Shown: positions 24,150-34,930 of the stretch, in pieces
Position numbering within the stretch: the stretch's first letter is position 1
Layout: every line of letters starts with the position of its first letter
Assembly: GCA_002205965.3 (NCBI GenBank)
Contig: NADL03000122.1
Span: 1-64,000 of the forward strand
Direction: 5' to 3'
DNA length: 64,000 nt
From: Kappaphycus alvarezii
Lineage: Eukaryota; Rhodophyta; Florideophyceae; Gigartinales; Solieriaceae
The notes under the pieces: generated by a model
What the model saw: only the letters and a program-made list of their open reading frames with translations
Databases searched by the model: none
Told to the model about the DNA's origin: nothing
Translations under genes and position numbers: made by a program

Positions 24150-24713
24150 ATGAGTTCACGTCTGTCTGCAAAGAACTCCCGCTATTCCCGCGCACCTACC
24201 TCGACTGGGGCCCCTACATATGATGCTTCCGTGCCTCCGCCTATTCCCTTCAGCAGCCACCTCCCGGTCGGAACTTCGAATGGCTCTCACTCTCAAACCG
24301 GCCAAAGTCATCGCTCCCTTGGTCGGCCAAGTCGCTCTTCTCAATGCCCTCCGTGTCCGCCATGTCGTCCTCGTCCTTCTCGACACAATTCTGCTTCCAG
24401 CCGCTCCTCCTACCAACATGTGAAAGAGCCATCTCAGACCATTTCCTCAAATCGAGGCTCTGAAAAATACAATTTGGGATCAAGTTCAAGTGGAGGTTCC
24501 GATTACGGGTCTCGCTGTGGATCAAGAAAGTCTAAATCCTCCTCAAATACGTCTCATCGTCCTCAGTCGGAACCAAGAAGTCGCCGCAGGAAGTCAGGGA
24601 CCGAGAGAAAGCTGGGAGCCGCATCGACGGACCGGGGGGTACAGCGGGCTGCTTCTACACGCAATTGTCCACCATGTCCTCCATGTCCACCAGGGTGGAC
24701 ACGAAATTACTAA
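24150..24713 (+). CDS. Candidate Ser/Arg-rich protein, 187 aa (U2)
   Basis: Open frame from the first ATG (residues MSSRLSAKNS) to a stop in U2. The N-terminal third is Ser/Pro-rich. It has a Cys-Pro cluster (CPPCPPCRPRPSRH), a Ser/Gly-rich centre (SSSSGGSDYGSRCGSRKSKS), an Arg-rich basic patch (RSRRRKSGTER) and a second Cys-Pro cluster just before the end (CPPCPPCPPGWTRNY). This layout resembles low-complexity nucleic-acid-binding tails in general, but I recognise no family. The region is less pyrimidine-skewed than the rest of the block, so the frame is less easily explained by composition. It may still be chance. Confidence 0.35.
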   Translation: MSSRLSAKNSRYSRAPTSTGAPTYDASVPPPIPFSSHLPVGTSNGSHSQTGQSHRSLGRPSRSSQCPPCPPCRPRPSRHNSASSRSSYQHVKEPSQTISSNRGSEKYNLGSSSSGGSDYGSRCGSRKSKSSSNTSHRPQSEPRSRRRKSGTERKLGAASTDRGVQRAASTRNCPPCPPCPPGWTRNY

Positions 24714-24795
24714 GACGTCCGGGATGTGTCTGTCGGCAGCAACAGAATTGACACCGCCAAGGAAATGTCAATGACAGCAATCCGTATCCGGTCAA

Positions 24796-25023
24796 TCAGG
24801 AAGAGCGATTTTTATGTGCTCCGGTCGATAGCAGTTGTTCATTTTCTGAAATTTCGTGGAGTAGGAAATCAGAACCTAGTTTTACAGGGGCATCTTTACT
24901 CTTTTTGTTAGCAGCAGCTACCATATTAAATCGCATATCAGCCAGATGTGCTTGTTGCTCCGAGCAAAGGAGGTATTGACGTAAAAGGGTCGTTTCTTGG
25001 GCAAGTAAGTATCCATTTACAGT
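24796..25023 (-). pseudogene. Minus-strand open segment bordering the GC block (U2)
   Basis: Copy of the 11,042 segment. On the same strand, overlapping in another frame, 24,938-25,225 is open for 95 codons from an ATG (MPTFVLLMSNLWIISLRN), probably the preceding part with a frame change. Confidence 0.38.
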
Positions 25024-25507
25024 TTAGTTGATTCATTAAACGCATGTTTGTGAAGATCATTTTCTTCTTGGATCCAATCCTTTGGTTCCCTAATATGAGC
25101 CCGTCCATCATTTTAGTCACAAAGCAACTATCAATTTTGGCAGCCTCTGGATGGAACTGAAGACATTCTGAGTTGCGCAGCGAAATTATCCAAAGGTTAG
25201 ACATCAGTAGCACAAATGTTGGCATCCCTCGTCATTGTTACGCTGGGAACCGGTAACGATTTTTGGAGATGAATTAGATATGGCTAACTTCCTTATATTG
25301 ATTTCCTTAACAGTAAAATTTTCCTTCGTGTGATGAAAAATGCACCTATTTTGAGTATACACATTTTCCGGAATGATTATCGGGATAGTCATTCTGGAAA
25401 AATTGTATACTATTAGACCAGAAACACCCTGATAACTCTAGTTGTGCGTTGAGGTAGTCTTTTGTGTTAACTTAATAGGCTCACAAGGAAACTATACAGC
25501 TGTTATG

Positions 25508-25537
25508 TCCTACACGGCAGTTTCCTACACGGCAGTT
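25508..25537. repeat. 15 bp tandem duplication (U2)
   Basis: Same duplication as at 11,754. Confidence 0.85.
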
Positions 25538-25967
25538 TAGACTTATTCTGTACAAAAATTTTAATTTGAGTCCCAATCTCGACAAAAATATCATTACCAC
25601 TTATTGCATGTCTGAAACAAAATCAACTGAAAATTATCACCGAAACTGCAATATTCGAGCCAAGAATACATATTTTGCGGATATTGGAAAACCCCGTTTC
25701 GAAGACGATGGAGGTGATGTAGCAAAAAAATATATTTTTTCAGGGGAAACCGAAAATATTATATTTCCGCATGTAGCCTGTGAACTATTCTACTAGAATT
25801 TTACAAAATTCAGAGTTATGCTTTCACTCTAGATAGTGACGTATTGATGATATATTGTATTCCAGCTCTTACCGGTCCAGACCAGCGTACTCTCTACCTC
25901 ATGTTCAGCAAAACGTTAGCCATTAAATCATGATAATATCATTAGGTGAATATTTTATGGAATTGAA

Positions 25968-26303
25968 ATGATTAGACGTTCATTTTGGGTGCTGAAATGT
26001 AGTCTTGTTGACATGATTGGTTTCTATTATGCAGATGATATCATAATATACTCAATGATTGAAAAATACCTTTTAGAAGCTGCCGCTTGCATCAAAATCC
26101 TTCTCAATAAGGAAGATGTGGTTATTTTTGTATTTCTATTTTCCGAGCAGAAACTTACGTTCTCACGGATAGAAATAAATACTGGATTAAGATTTTTACG
26201 CTTTGGAATATTTCTTGCTTGTGTTCTGGTTACTGCCTTAGGGGTACTAAAAAACAGACGAAAAGTTTTTGACAGAATAATTGAAATAATTACATTTACA
26301 TAA
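25968..26303 (+). pseudogene. Plus-strand open segment with YADD (U2)
   Basis: 111 codons open from an ATG. Contains IGFYYADDIIIYSMIEKYLL, which resembles the catalytic Y-x-D-D box of reverse transcriptases with its following hydrophobic and acidic residues. No other reverse-transcriptase block is seen upstream or downstream. U1 (12,213-12,527) has one extra base after the motif. The diverged U3 copy (39,726-39,923) keeps HYADDIITY, with mostly amino-acid-changing differences. Confidence 0.25.
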
Positions 26304-26625
26304 CTCTGTAGATAGGAGATGAATTATCTTCATTTCCGGAACTATTTGTAGTTTCTATAAAATAAATTCAGCCAGCTTACCCGTTAAACGATGCCCTAAT
26401 CATGGCGACGCAGCCTTTATATGTACCACATGGATTCCACTCAGTTAAAATCCTCGGAAACCCATTTACCATGATTTACAGATAGATTGATTGGCTGAAT
26501 ATTCAATAGATGCTATTCAATCCGAGAAGAAACTGAATGAAGAGCAGATGCAAATCTGTTGAGTTGTAAAAAGATGTGAACAAATTTAAGATATGTTCTC
26601 CCAGATCTTTACTTGCAGTGAATGA

Positions 26626-27351
26626 GTGCTGCGCATATCTAATCATTATATGATCATATTATCTTCAACTATTGCGAAGAAATTTTGCGTAAAATGGAGC
26701 AAAATTGGAAGACGAAAGCTATTTGCCATCTGTCAGGAGAACTTGGCTTGTAATTTTGAGATTGAAGGTGAACGTGTGTATGGTTGCCCTAAATTTGAAA
26801 ATTATCTGATTTCACGTGGTATGTGGGATGAGCTTTTTCAGCTAGTTAACAGTAATGCAGGTTCATAAATACAATAAAAGTAAGTATTAAAGTTTATGCG
26901 GTGGACCTGACCGACGAGAATTTCTACTAGGTAACCGAGGGAAAAAGTGTCCAGAAATTCGAGATCGACAAGTCATTGATTGAAGAATGGGTACAAGCTT
27001 TACACATACTTTATCATGAAGCAAAATGATATCACCTGCATTCAGTATACTGGTTTTCATTCGATTGCAGTAATTGTTTTAATGGACAACTTTTGTTGCT
27101 GGAAACGGTCAAAAAGATCCGTTCGAAATAGTGCCCGTTCAATATATTTTATCAATTTGTACATGCAAATCAATACGGTTTCAAGAAAAAGGTTCTCATG
27201 TTTTCAGAAAATTGAGTTTCTGATCTGTTACAATGATGTGAAAATCAATCAATCAATATACACTGATAATATGTATATCGCAAGATCTTCCCTGTGCCTG
27301 CTTGAAAAAGGGGACCATGTTTTTCGGAGGATCTATCTAGTACGTATTTAG
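26626..27351 (+). pseudogene. Broken plus-strand coding traces at the end of U2
   Basis: Three adjacent pieces: 26,626-26,868 (80 codons, ending NYLISRGMWDELFQLVN...), 26,883-27,029 (KVYAVDLTDENFY, a TAG, then KSVQKFEIDKSLIEEWVQAL) and 26,980-27,351 (123 codons, ending VFRRIYLVRI). The diverged U3 copy (40,322-41,050) keeps KVYVVDLTDEN and lacks the TGA that closes the second piece in U2, so the stop arose later or through an indel. No family recognised. Confidence 0.33.
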
Positions 27352-27517
27352 TGATATTTTTTCATGGTAAGTTATTGAGTAAATAGCGTGACAGGTATCA
27401 TTTAATCGATATTATGCATACACTTTGCGAAAAGATCCATCTGTCATGTTACACCTAAAGTTGATGCCAACGAGCCCCAAACCAAGAAATTTATCACAGA
27501 GAAACCTGAATTTGGAG

Positions 27518-27871
27518 TTACACCTCTACACTTGCTAATTTTACGATCAGTCTACTCCAATGATAGTAGGAAACGGCATTTACGACTAACGTGCAAACAT
27601 CATATATCATAACGTAATCAGACCATAGTTTTAAACATACATCCACAAAGGTCATCATTTTTATGGCCAGTATCCCACCAAGCCTTAAAATTGGACTTTC
27701 TTCAGGGAGGAACGGCCAATTTGTTTTCCCCAACTCCACTACCACGATGACCATACGCCCGCAGAAAAATATTACGTCAAAAAGGAATCCTGAACTGCAA
27801 ATTTTTACCGCATTGAGAGCATAAATTTGCTTGATTCTATATCGTCTAATAAGAGTCCAGAAATATCGCAT
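27518..27871 (-). pseudogene. Left-arm gene segment near unit start, 117 codons (U3)
   Basis: Open minus frame with hydrophobic stretches (FLFDVIFFCGRMVIVVVEL; VCTLVVNAVSYYHWSRLIV). The U2 version (13,870-14,124) lacks the last 33 codons because of one extra T. In U4 this frame is interrupted exactly where the two U4-specific segments lie, so part of the original reading frame may be missing from U1-U3. Confidence 0.35.
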
Positions 27872-29707
27872 TGCTGGTTATCCCGACAATTACAAGAGTT
27901 ATTATACATATAAAAAGCGAAAAAAGTCTCGACTTGATAAAGGTGCCTGTTTCTCGAGTAGCGCGGTTTCCAAACAGCAAGAAAATACCCCAAGATGCTG
28001 CTGCCCATTCTTAAGTACGTTGAGACCTTCGCCTACGTAGAATGTACCACTAACTAATTCATGTGAGTGCTCCGACATCATGGGGTTCTTCCCGCTGCTG
28101 GACAAAAAAAATAACGCCGGGATGGGCTACTTCTAGTGTAATCGCGCTCTCACTGTTCATTTTTCGGCTTTTATTTCCCCCCCTACTTCATGATCAGGAT
28201 AAGGTTAAGACTTTGATATATAGAGACAGTTGAATGATTTGTTTCACGCTTCAGCTCTTCAATAATATCATCCATCTACAGTTAACTCAACCTTGAATGG
28301 TAACACACCTTCACAGGAACACCGAGTATTCTGTGATGAATCTTGTATTCTTGGGGTTGTTAGGCTCTATCCGAATTTTACCTTTATTTAAATCCTATTT
28401 CAGACCATTTTATCCATCATTGAGACACACCCATTTAAATTGGAGAAGCGAGGTCATAGTTCTAATAATTTTATTTACGTACAAAATATTTGAAACATTC
28501 TGATTTAACAGTCATTACGGCGCTTGCTTTGGAAACGAAACCCATTTTTACACCCACCACCGACCTAACTCGTGGATATTTTGCCTGCGTTACGATTCAA
28601 TGCCCATTTAATGCCAATATCCCCCACTTTATTTGAGTTTTATCCGTTCCTTCCAATGTTTCCTTTACCTCTACGAGACACCCAAATGTGCTTTAGAACA
28701 GCTTTTACGAAATAACTAATGAGAGCGAAGCATCTAAAGTCCCGCGAACTGTGTCACCTTACAGATTCTCCGAGTAAGTTAATTGGTGTATTATAGCATG
28801 CAAGTTTTACTGACAGGACAGAAAATAAGTTTTAACAGTTGCAAAAGAGATTCTTATATACAAGGATCCCGTAAGGACCGAAAAACTTCGTCACCTTCCT
28901 GCTTTGGAAAGAAGAACAGCCTTTTTTGAAACTCGTTGCAGGTCTCGTTTTACACTTAATCCAGAATCTACTGTTCCTGAGGCCATGGCTATGGCGCCAA
29001 AGGAAAGGCCCTAACCAACAACTTATATGACCTTATACTAGATAAAATTTGGATAAATGTAAAAGGGAAGAATAATCCCCCCTTTCCTGAATACTTGAAA
29101 GCCGCATGATAATGACTTGCGGTATTTAATTTCATTTACGAAAGTATTTCCAATTCGCTATGAATTGGTTTCCCGGAATTCCTATTTTCTACCACTACCC
29201 ACCAAGGTCAACAAGTTACATGTTTGAGACTAGCGGCGCTTACTCCTTTCATTACGATTACACCTTTTAACTGTTTCGTGCGGCAGAAAAAATAGAAATC
29301 CTTCTGTATGTGTATTAGGTTCACAGGAAAATTGAGTAATGGTAAATTTGGACTGTGAATGCTTATTTTAACAGATAAACGGAGCGCATGGCGAAGAAAA
29401 AGTAGAAATGCAAATTGAACGGTCGAGTTAAGGCGCAAGTACATGTTTATGTGGTCAAAACAATTTTCACATTTCCTATAGCCCAATTTCGATCCTCGTA
29501 ATTAGAATTTTTGATGTGGAGGGGCCCGAAAGACTAATCAGTTAACGTAAATCATCCTGTTATATGTTCGAGGAGGTGCCGAAGCACTGTATGGTGTATG
29601 TGGCAGCCAGCTCTCAAGACTTTTTCCATGTCGGCGAGATATGAAAAATGCTTTGAACTAGAAACCACTGAGCTTTGCTTGAAATATCTATATTTTAGCC
29701 TTGTCAT

Positions 29708-29911
29708 TTAGGATGTACTAGTTCTACGGTAGAAAAAGGACACGTGAAATATTTTCATCTGCGATAAATGCCTATTAGCACCATACCAAGGCACGTGATA
29801 CAGTACTTCCGATTTATTTGCTGTGACACCAAACTGGAAAGGGTTGGTGGTAGTCGGATTGTAATGTTCATCAAGAAAAGAATTGTACCGTGGGGAAATA
29901 TCAGCTAACAA
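29708..29911 (-). pseudogene. Left-arm gene segment, 67 codons (U3)
   Basis: Identical predicted peptide to the 2,291 segment. Confidence 0.4.
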
Positions 29912-30004
29912 CCGAGACTATGTTTGATTACTTTCATATTCCTTGCTACAGAAAGCGTCCTTTCTGTGCGTGATTAAATAAGGATTGTTAGCGAAACTTG
30001 GCCC

Positions 30005-30196
30005 TTACTGGCTCAAAAAAGGAGTAAGGGATGGAAAAATGATTAAAAGAATAAAGGGTAGATACAGAGCTAGTAAGGAGGGACGCATGTAAAGACGCGA
30101 AAGTGGTGAAAAGGGCGATTTATGCAGCAGACTACCTCCATCGTTTCCAACCATTGTTATTCCTATACCTCCAGCCGCAATTCTCTTTCCTTTCAC
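30005..30196 (-). pseudogene. Left-arm gene segment with VKGKRIAAGGIG motif (U3)
   Basis: Copy of the 2,570 segment; another small indel changes the tail after MRPSLLALY. Confidence 0.4.
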
Positions 30197-32210
30197 GTGA
30201 ACTCCTAAAGTTACACTGCCCGGAGTAAAATCAACTCAGTACAGCCAGGCCGAATTTCGGGGATTTTTGTTGTCGCCACTGACTCTGTAATCGGAAAGCA
30301 AAGAAAAGGACACGAAAATAAGACATACAACAGGAAACATAGTTAGGATTTGAAAATGGCGGAATACCCAAGGAAAATTACATGGATGAAGAGGCATATG
30401 ATTTAGTTAAGTAGGTGATGAGTACAGGGAAAGCGGAAGTTGAAAATACTAAGAGCCGCGAAATAGCCCACCTGTGGAGAAGAGGTGGAGGGGAGCAAGC
30501 CGGATACTATAGACTTCCCTGGTCTCCTCTTCAGTAATGGAAGCTTTCACACGGGTATCTAGGAAATTGGCTAGAGCATACCCCGTTGGTTCTTGGAGCA
30601 GCCTCTTGGCTCGGGCAACGAGAAGAAATCATTGCAAAGAAAAGTAAAGATAAAATAATATTTGATGACAGAATGTACGCGAACCTCTTGCCTCAATTCC
30701 AACCGCCGAAACGTCTTAAAACGTTACCGAGACGCATCTACCCAACAGCTATGATAAAAATCAGCAAAAGCACAGAAATGGGTATACAGAGGGAGGAGGG
30801 GGTACAAATCTACTGTTAAAGGTTGGTAGACTTCTGAGTGCCAGTTGGAGACCAGTCCAAGGACTGTATGGCTTGAAGCACTTCAAACTATCCATTTGTC
30901 AAAAACCCGTTGTGAACCTTAGAGTTGGACGAATAGTCTCAACTTCGATTTCAGCGCGTGCGTGTGTTTAAGCTCGGAAATATCTTTGCTCTCCATTGAA
31001 AATCGGAAAACCAAATGAACCCAGATGAACAGTTCGCTACGCGGGTTTCGTATTTAAATAAGCAAATACCTTTTATTTAGTTTAAAATTCCCCTTGATTA
31101 GTCCTTGACTCAAGGTTCTTGAGTAACTGGGAAGATACAGTAAGATTTATTCGGACCCTATGCAAAAGGAAACCAACTACTCTTTCCAATCTGTATATAT
31201 TGATGTTACATCAGTGTATCCTGGAAGTACCCCTATTTGCGCCAACCACGACGGTGCAGTACAACTGACTCGCTGTTAGAATTTGGCGCAAAACTTATTA
31301 CCTGTAACCACATTTTTCAAAAGCGCTGTGGTGCAGGTCTGCAAAATTTGCCTCAAACATTTTCTCACCCCTTCGCAATTTCTCAGACAAAAAGTCAAAG
31401 TCTTTCTATGAAATTTTGAAATTATGAAACTGAAAAGGTTAAAGTGACTTTCACACCTCTTTTCATTGTTTTACATGATAACATTATTCTGCAAATCTTT
31501 TCAAAGAAGGTACCGTAAAATGGTGGAACAAAGTACAGAAAAATACCTATGTAGACATTAATAAGCGACGAAAATTGATTGTCTCCCCAGCTTGTCCTTT
31601 TTGTCCATTACAAAGGAGAAATATTGCAAATAGACCTTGGGGTGATTTATTCGCCTATGCTATCATAAAAATTTTCAGAGCATTGTTCTATGCCTTTTTC
31701 TGTGCTCCATCATCTGCTATCATTGGAATTTCCTTTTCTGTACACTCGCTGCCAATAGGGGCTACCATGAATTCGCCCTGTCATCAGATGCTCAGATGAA
31801 TCTTTATCTTACTCCGTTTCCTTTTCCTTCTTCGTTCTTTTCGGAACCAGTGGCTTCAGGCCGAAAAAAGGGCACCCATCTCTGCAATACTACTTTACTA
31901 TCTTCCGTTCTTATGTATCTTAGTTGGAAGACTTGATCACTGATCAACACGCACAACCCAACCATCTCTTTGTTCCCAATGGAGCAGGCAGAGGATACCG
32001 CTTTAGGGAGCAGGGTGGGTACAGAATTTATGATTTCTCAGAACTGAAGTACACAAAATACTTAATATCCCGCGTTCGACGGCTTTGCACTCGCAAATGC
32101 AATTACAGTATAGGCTCTTAAATTATGCAAATTTTGTACGCTTTACAGCGCCACCATCTCTGTGGTCAGACTACTGTTTAAGATCCACTCCCTTTTGATG
32201 TCGCTCAGCA

Positions 32211-32591
32211 CTACCTCTTTCTGAACGTATCAATTGGATCGGCACAGAACGAAGAATTATCGCAAAACGTCGTTATGTTCTCCATCCAACGTTCCACATA
32301 TTCGGTTCCGACAAATTCGATCTTGTTAGGTTCCATCTGTTGCTCCCTAGCTACCGTTACACGAATATCCATCAATGATTGTAGCAAGTGACATTGTTCT
32401 GTTCCCTCAGGCTCCGGATCGTGGTCGCAGACAGACAAACCGTCACTCAGAAAATATGGGTGACCAAATTCACACATCCGTCTTCGATTACTAGAAAACT
32501 TTTCCTTAATACACTGCACAACGTCATCTATCTTTGGCAACTTCGCCACTGTCACAATATTTGTCTCGACGAATTCAAGTACTGCTGGCGG
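32211..32591 (-). pseudogene. Open segment of the dead left-arm gene (U3)
   Basis: Copy of the 18,486 segment, open over the same 126 codons. Confidence 0.45.
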
Positions 32592-33222
32592 CTAGTTCCC
32601 CGCACATCGCCTGAGGAACACCAAAACACGGTGACTTGTAGAGGAAAATTCTGCATTGCATCAATTTAGTGTCAATGATACAAAAATTTGTAGGCAGGTT
32701 AGCGTTTAGCGGTGCAGTTATGTCAAATGTCCCCAACATCTATTGCTGAAACTATTCATTGGGAACTGTGTCCTGATGGAGCTTTCCAGGAGTCTAAATC
32801 TGATGGTATGACACTGTGTGGGTCAACGACTCCGTTAACATCAATAATTTTTGGGTCGCTTCCGTATTGCGCCTGAGTCTCTGCTGTAACAAACTCAAAT
32901 GAATGCATGCGAGGACCCCAAATGCAAGTCGGTGCCTGACGGTGCTTGTAAATTGGTTTGTTGTGGAACAGTCACCTTTGTCTGCGCAGTCCCTGCCTCC
33001 AGTCTGCCCTGCATCAGAACTTGTACTGAGAGCTGCGTTATTTTGCGCGCGGATATCGTTTTGACTCAGCTGTTATGGAGGGGTTTAGGGCTGTTACGTA
33101 ATAGCTAGTAGCATAGCGTCCGAGGAGTGGGGGCGATTTTTGGGTACAATTTCTGGGAGTACATTGGGCGTGCGAGTTAGCGGAAAGTACAAAGTTGGAG
33201 TCTGGTTGATGAGAGAAAGCGA

Positions 33223-33711
33223 TCAGTTGGTGGTTTTTTCAGGAGCAGGTGAGGGATGGGAATGAGCAGAGGGTGCTCGTGTGGAGAGCGTGGGAAATGA
33301 GATAGGACGGTTGCAACGATGGTAAAGAGAAGTGGATGGATAATTTACGAGAGCTTTTGCTGCTACCATGGGGAGAAGTCGAAATCTAGAGGGTTCGCTG
33401 TGAGCACCGGATCGATGTGATTGGTGATTGGACAGAAAAGTGTTCGATGGCAAAAAGAAGGAATGGGAGGCAGTGGATTGTGTGCTTGTGCGCGAAAACA
33501 GTGGAGGTGATAGCGTAGAGGGGAGAAATTGGGGTGTGTTAATGATTGCAAAATAGGTTAGCCTAGAGTAGAAGAGCCGGACGGGTGAGAAATCAGAGTT
33601 GCAGTTTGTTGGAAGTTGATTCGTTCCTCTCCGATATTTCCTGGTCAGGGTTTGGAATGGTGAAGCAAACGTGGCCAGCTGGGCTTCCCTCATTGGCTTT
33701 TCATTTTTCAT
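33223..33711 (-). CDS. Ser/Pro-rich minus-strand open frame, 162 aa (U3)
   Basis: Same frame as at 19,496, intact. No family recognised. Confidence 0.22.
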   Translation of the reverse strand: MKNEKPMREAQLATFASPFQTLTRKYRRGTNQLPTNCNSDFSPVRLFYSRLTYFAIINTPQFLPSTLSPPLFSRTSTQSTASHSFFLPSNTFLSNHQSHRSGAHSEPSRFRLLPMVAAKALVNYPSTSLYHRCNRPISFPTLSTRAPSAHSHPSPAPEKTTN

Positions 33712-33779
33712 TTTTCAATGTTTTTAAGTTTCAAAAAGTTGTAGAAAGCCCCGACCTGCGCCCCCCTGGCAATTGATGT

Positions 33780-34193
33780 TTATGGCCAGATCGACACCTC
33801 CGGCCTCCAGCTCCTCCAGGATACTGTATCATATCGCAAATTGTACTGCCGCGAGGCGGGGAAATCTGCCGCCACAGAGTTCCGCGCTCCGAACAAAGCT
33901 GTCAGCTTTCGTGCAACGGTATGCAGTACTGTACTGCCGTTACGATCAACCAGCGCAAATTCAGCGCTTTTGAGCCCCACTACGTCCAGTAGGGGCCGTA
34001 AGGTCCCTTCATACTGTATTTGAATAAAAATGTCACCTCTTCCCCTCGACTCAGAACCAGAGCAATAACAGTCTCTCTGCGCTCTTAACGGCGACAGTGA
34101 TACCCCACAGCAACCGTATCCCTCACGCCTCAGCCGCCCACCACCGCTCTGCCCTCCGACGTAAGGCCATTGCCGCCCCCACCTGTGTCCCAC
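33780..34193 (-). CDS. Uncharacterised minus-strand open frame, 137 codons (U3)
   Basis: Copy of the frame at 6,324, with the same predicted protein. Conservation across U1-U3 says little, because the copies are too recent. Confidence 0.22.
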   Translation of the reverse strand: MGHRWGRQWPYVGGQSGGGRLRREGYGCCGVSLSPLRAQRDCYCSGSESRGRGDIFIQIQYEGTLRPLLDVVGLKSAEFALVDRNGSTVLHTVARKLTALFGARNSVAADFPASRQYNLRYDTVSWRSWRPEVSIWP

Positions 34194-34562
34194 ACGTCAG
34201 TCGACGCCCCCGCCGCCTCACCCCACTCGCGACACCACCCACTACCTCCAATTTCGCGCCTCGCCGCACATACCACTCCACACTTACGCCAGCGCCCTCC
34301 AGACCACAAGAGCTCCGCACCTACCGTAACCACCCAAACGCGAACCCGTCCCGGTTCCGTCTCCACACGTCCCACTATCCGCCCAACTCGTTCCCGTAAT
34401 GCGCATTACTCCCTCTCCCCTCTTCCTCTCTTTCCCTGGTGTCCTCGACGGCGGCGCCCTGCGTCCTGTTCGTCAGATGACACCGCCGTCTGTCGCTCGT
34501 CCCGACGGTATATGACGTCGACGACTTTGCTTCTTCCCCGCCAGCACGGTTCTCGAATATGA

Positions 34563-34588
34563 GAACGCCAGCCGTGAGGCTGGCGTTC
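34563..34588. other. Perfect 11 bp hairpin in GC block (U3)
   Basis: Same stem and loop as at 7,107 in U1, unchanged. Confidence 0.8.
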
Positions 34589-34930
34589 CACCCCTATACG
34601 CCCTGTTCAATCTTCACAAGCGAGTCGCACCCCGCAGCGTACTGTTGTCGAGCATCGCTCTGCTGTTGCGGTTGCTTCGCTCACGGCTTCCACTCGGCAT
34701 CGGGTCCATCTCTTTCTATGCCCGTTCCGTTATGACTGTGCATGCTCACGGCACGGACTAGCTTGTGGTCTGGGTTGACGCGGAAACCTATTCAGCACGT
34801 CTTCGCACCAGGAGGTGCTTTCTGCTCTCCCTGCCCTGTTGGCTTCCCGCTCCCGGTGCATTTGCTGCAATGGTGAAATGGCTGGTGCCCCTCTTGCCTT
34901 GCCCTCTCGTTTACCCATACCACGTCACCC

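Larger units (their letters stand above)
19382..24794. repeat. GC-rich block of U2
   Basis: Second copy of the block, more than 98% identical by eye to U1 and U3 copies across most of its length. It differs from U1 mainly in the first 550 bp and in the 21 bp insertion at 21,149-21,169. It shares with U3 the intact form of the Ser/Arg-rich frame near its right end. Confidence 0.88.
13616..27363. repeat. Tandem array unit U2
   Basis: Complete unit of 13,748 bp, nearly identical to U1 after its first 1.64 kb and to U3 up to phase 11,600. Most differences from the neighbours are one- or two-base indels in homopolymers. Private marks are a 21 bp insertion at 21,149-21,169 and, shared with U1, a 15 bp tandem duplication at 25,508-25,537. 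Confidence 0.96.
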
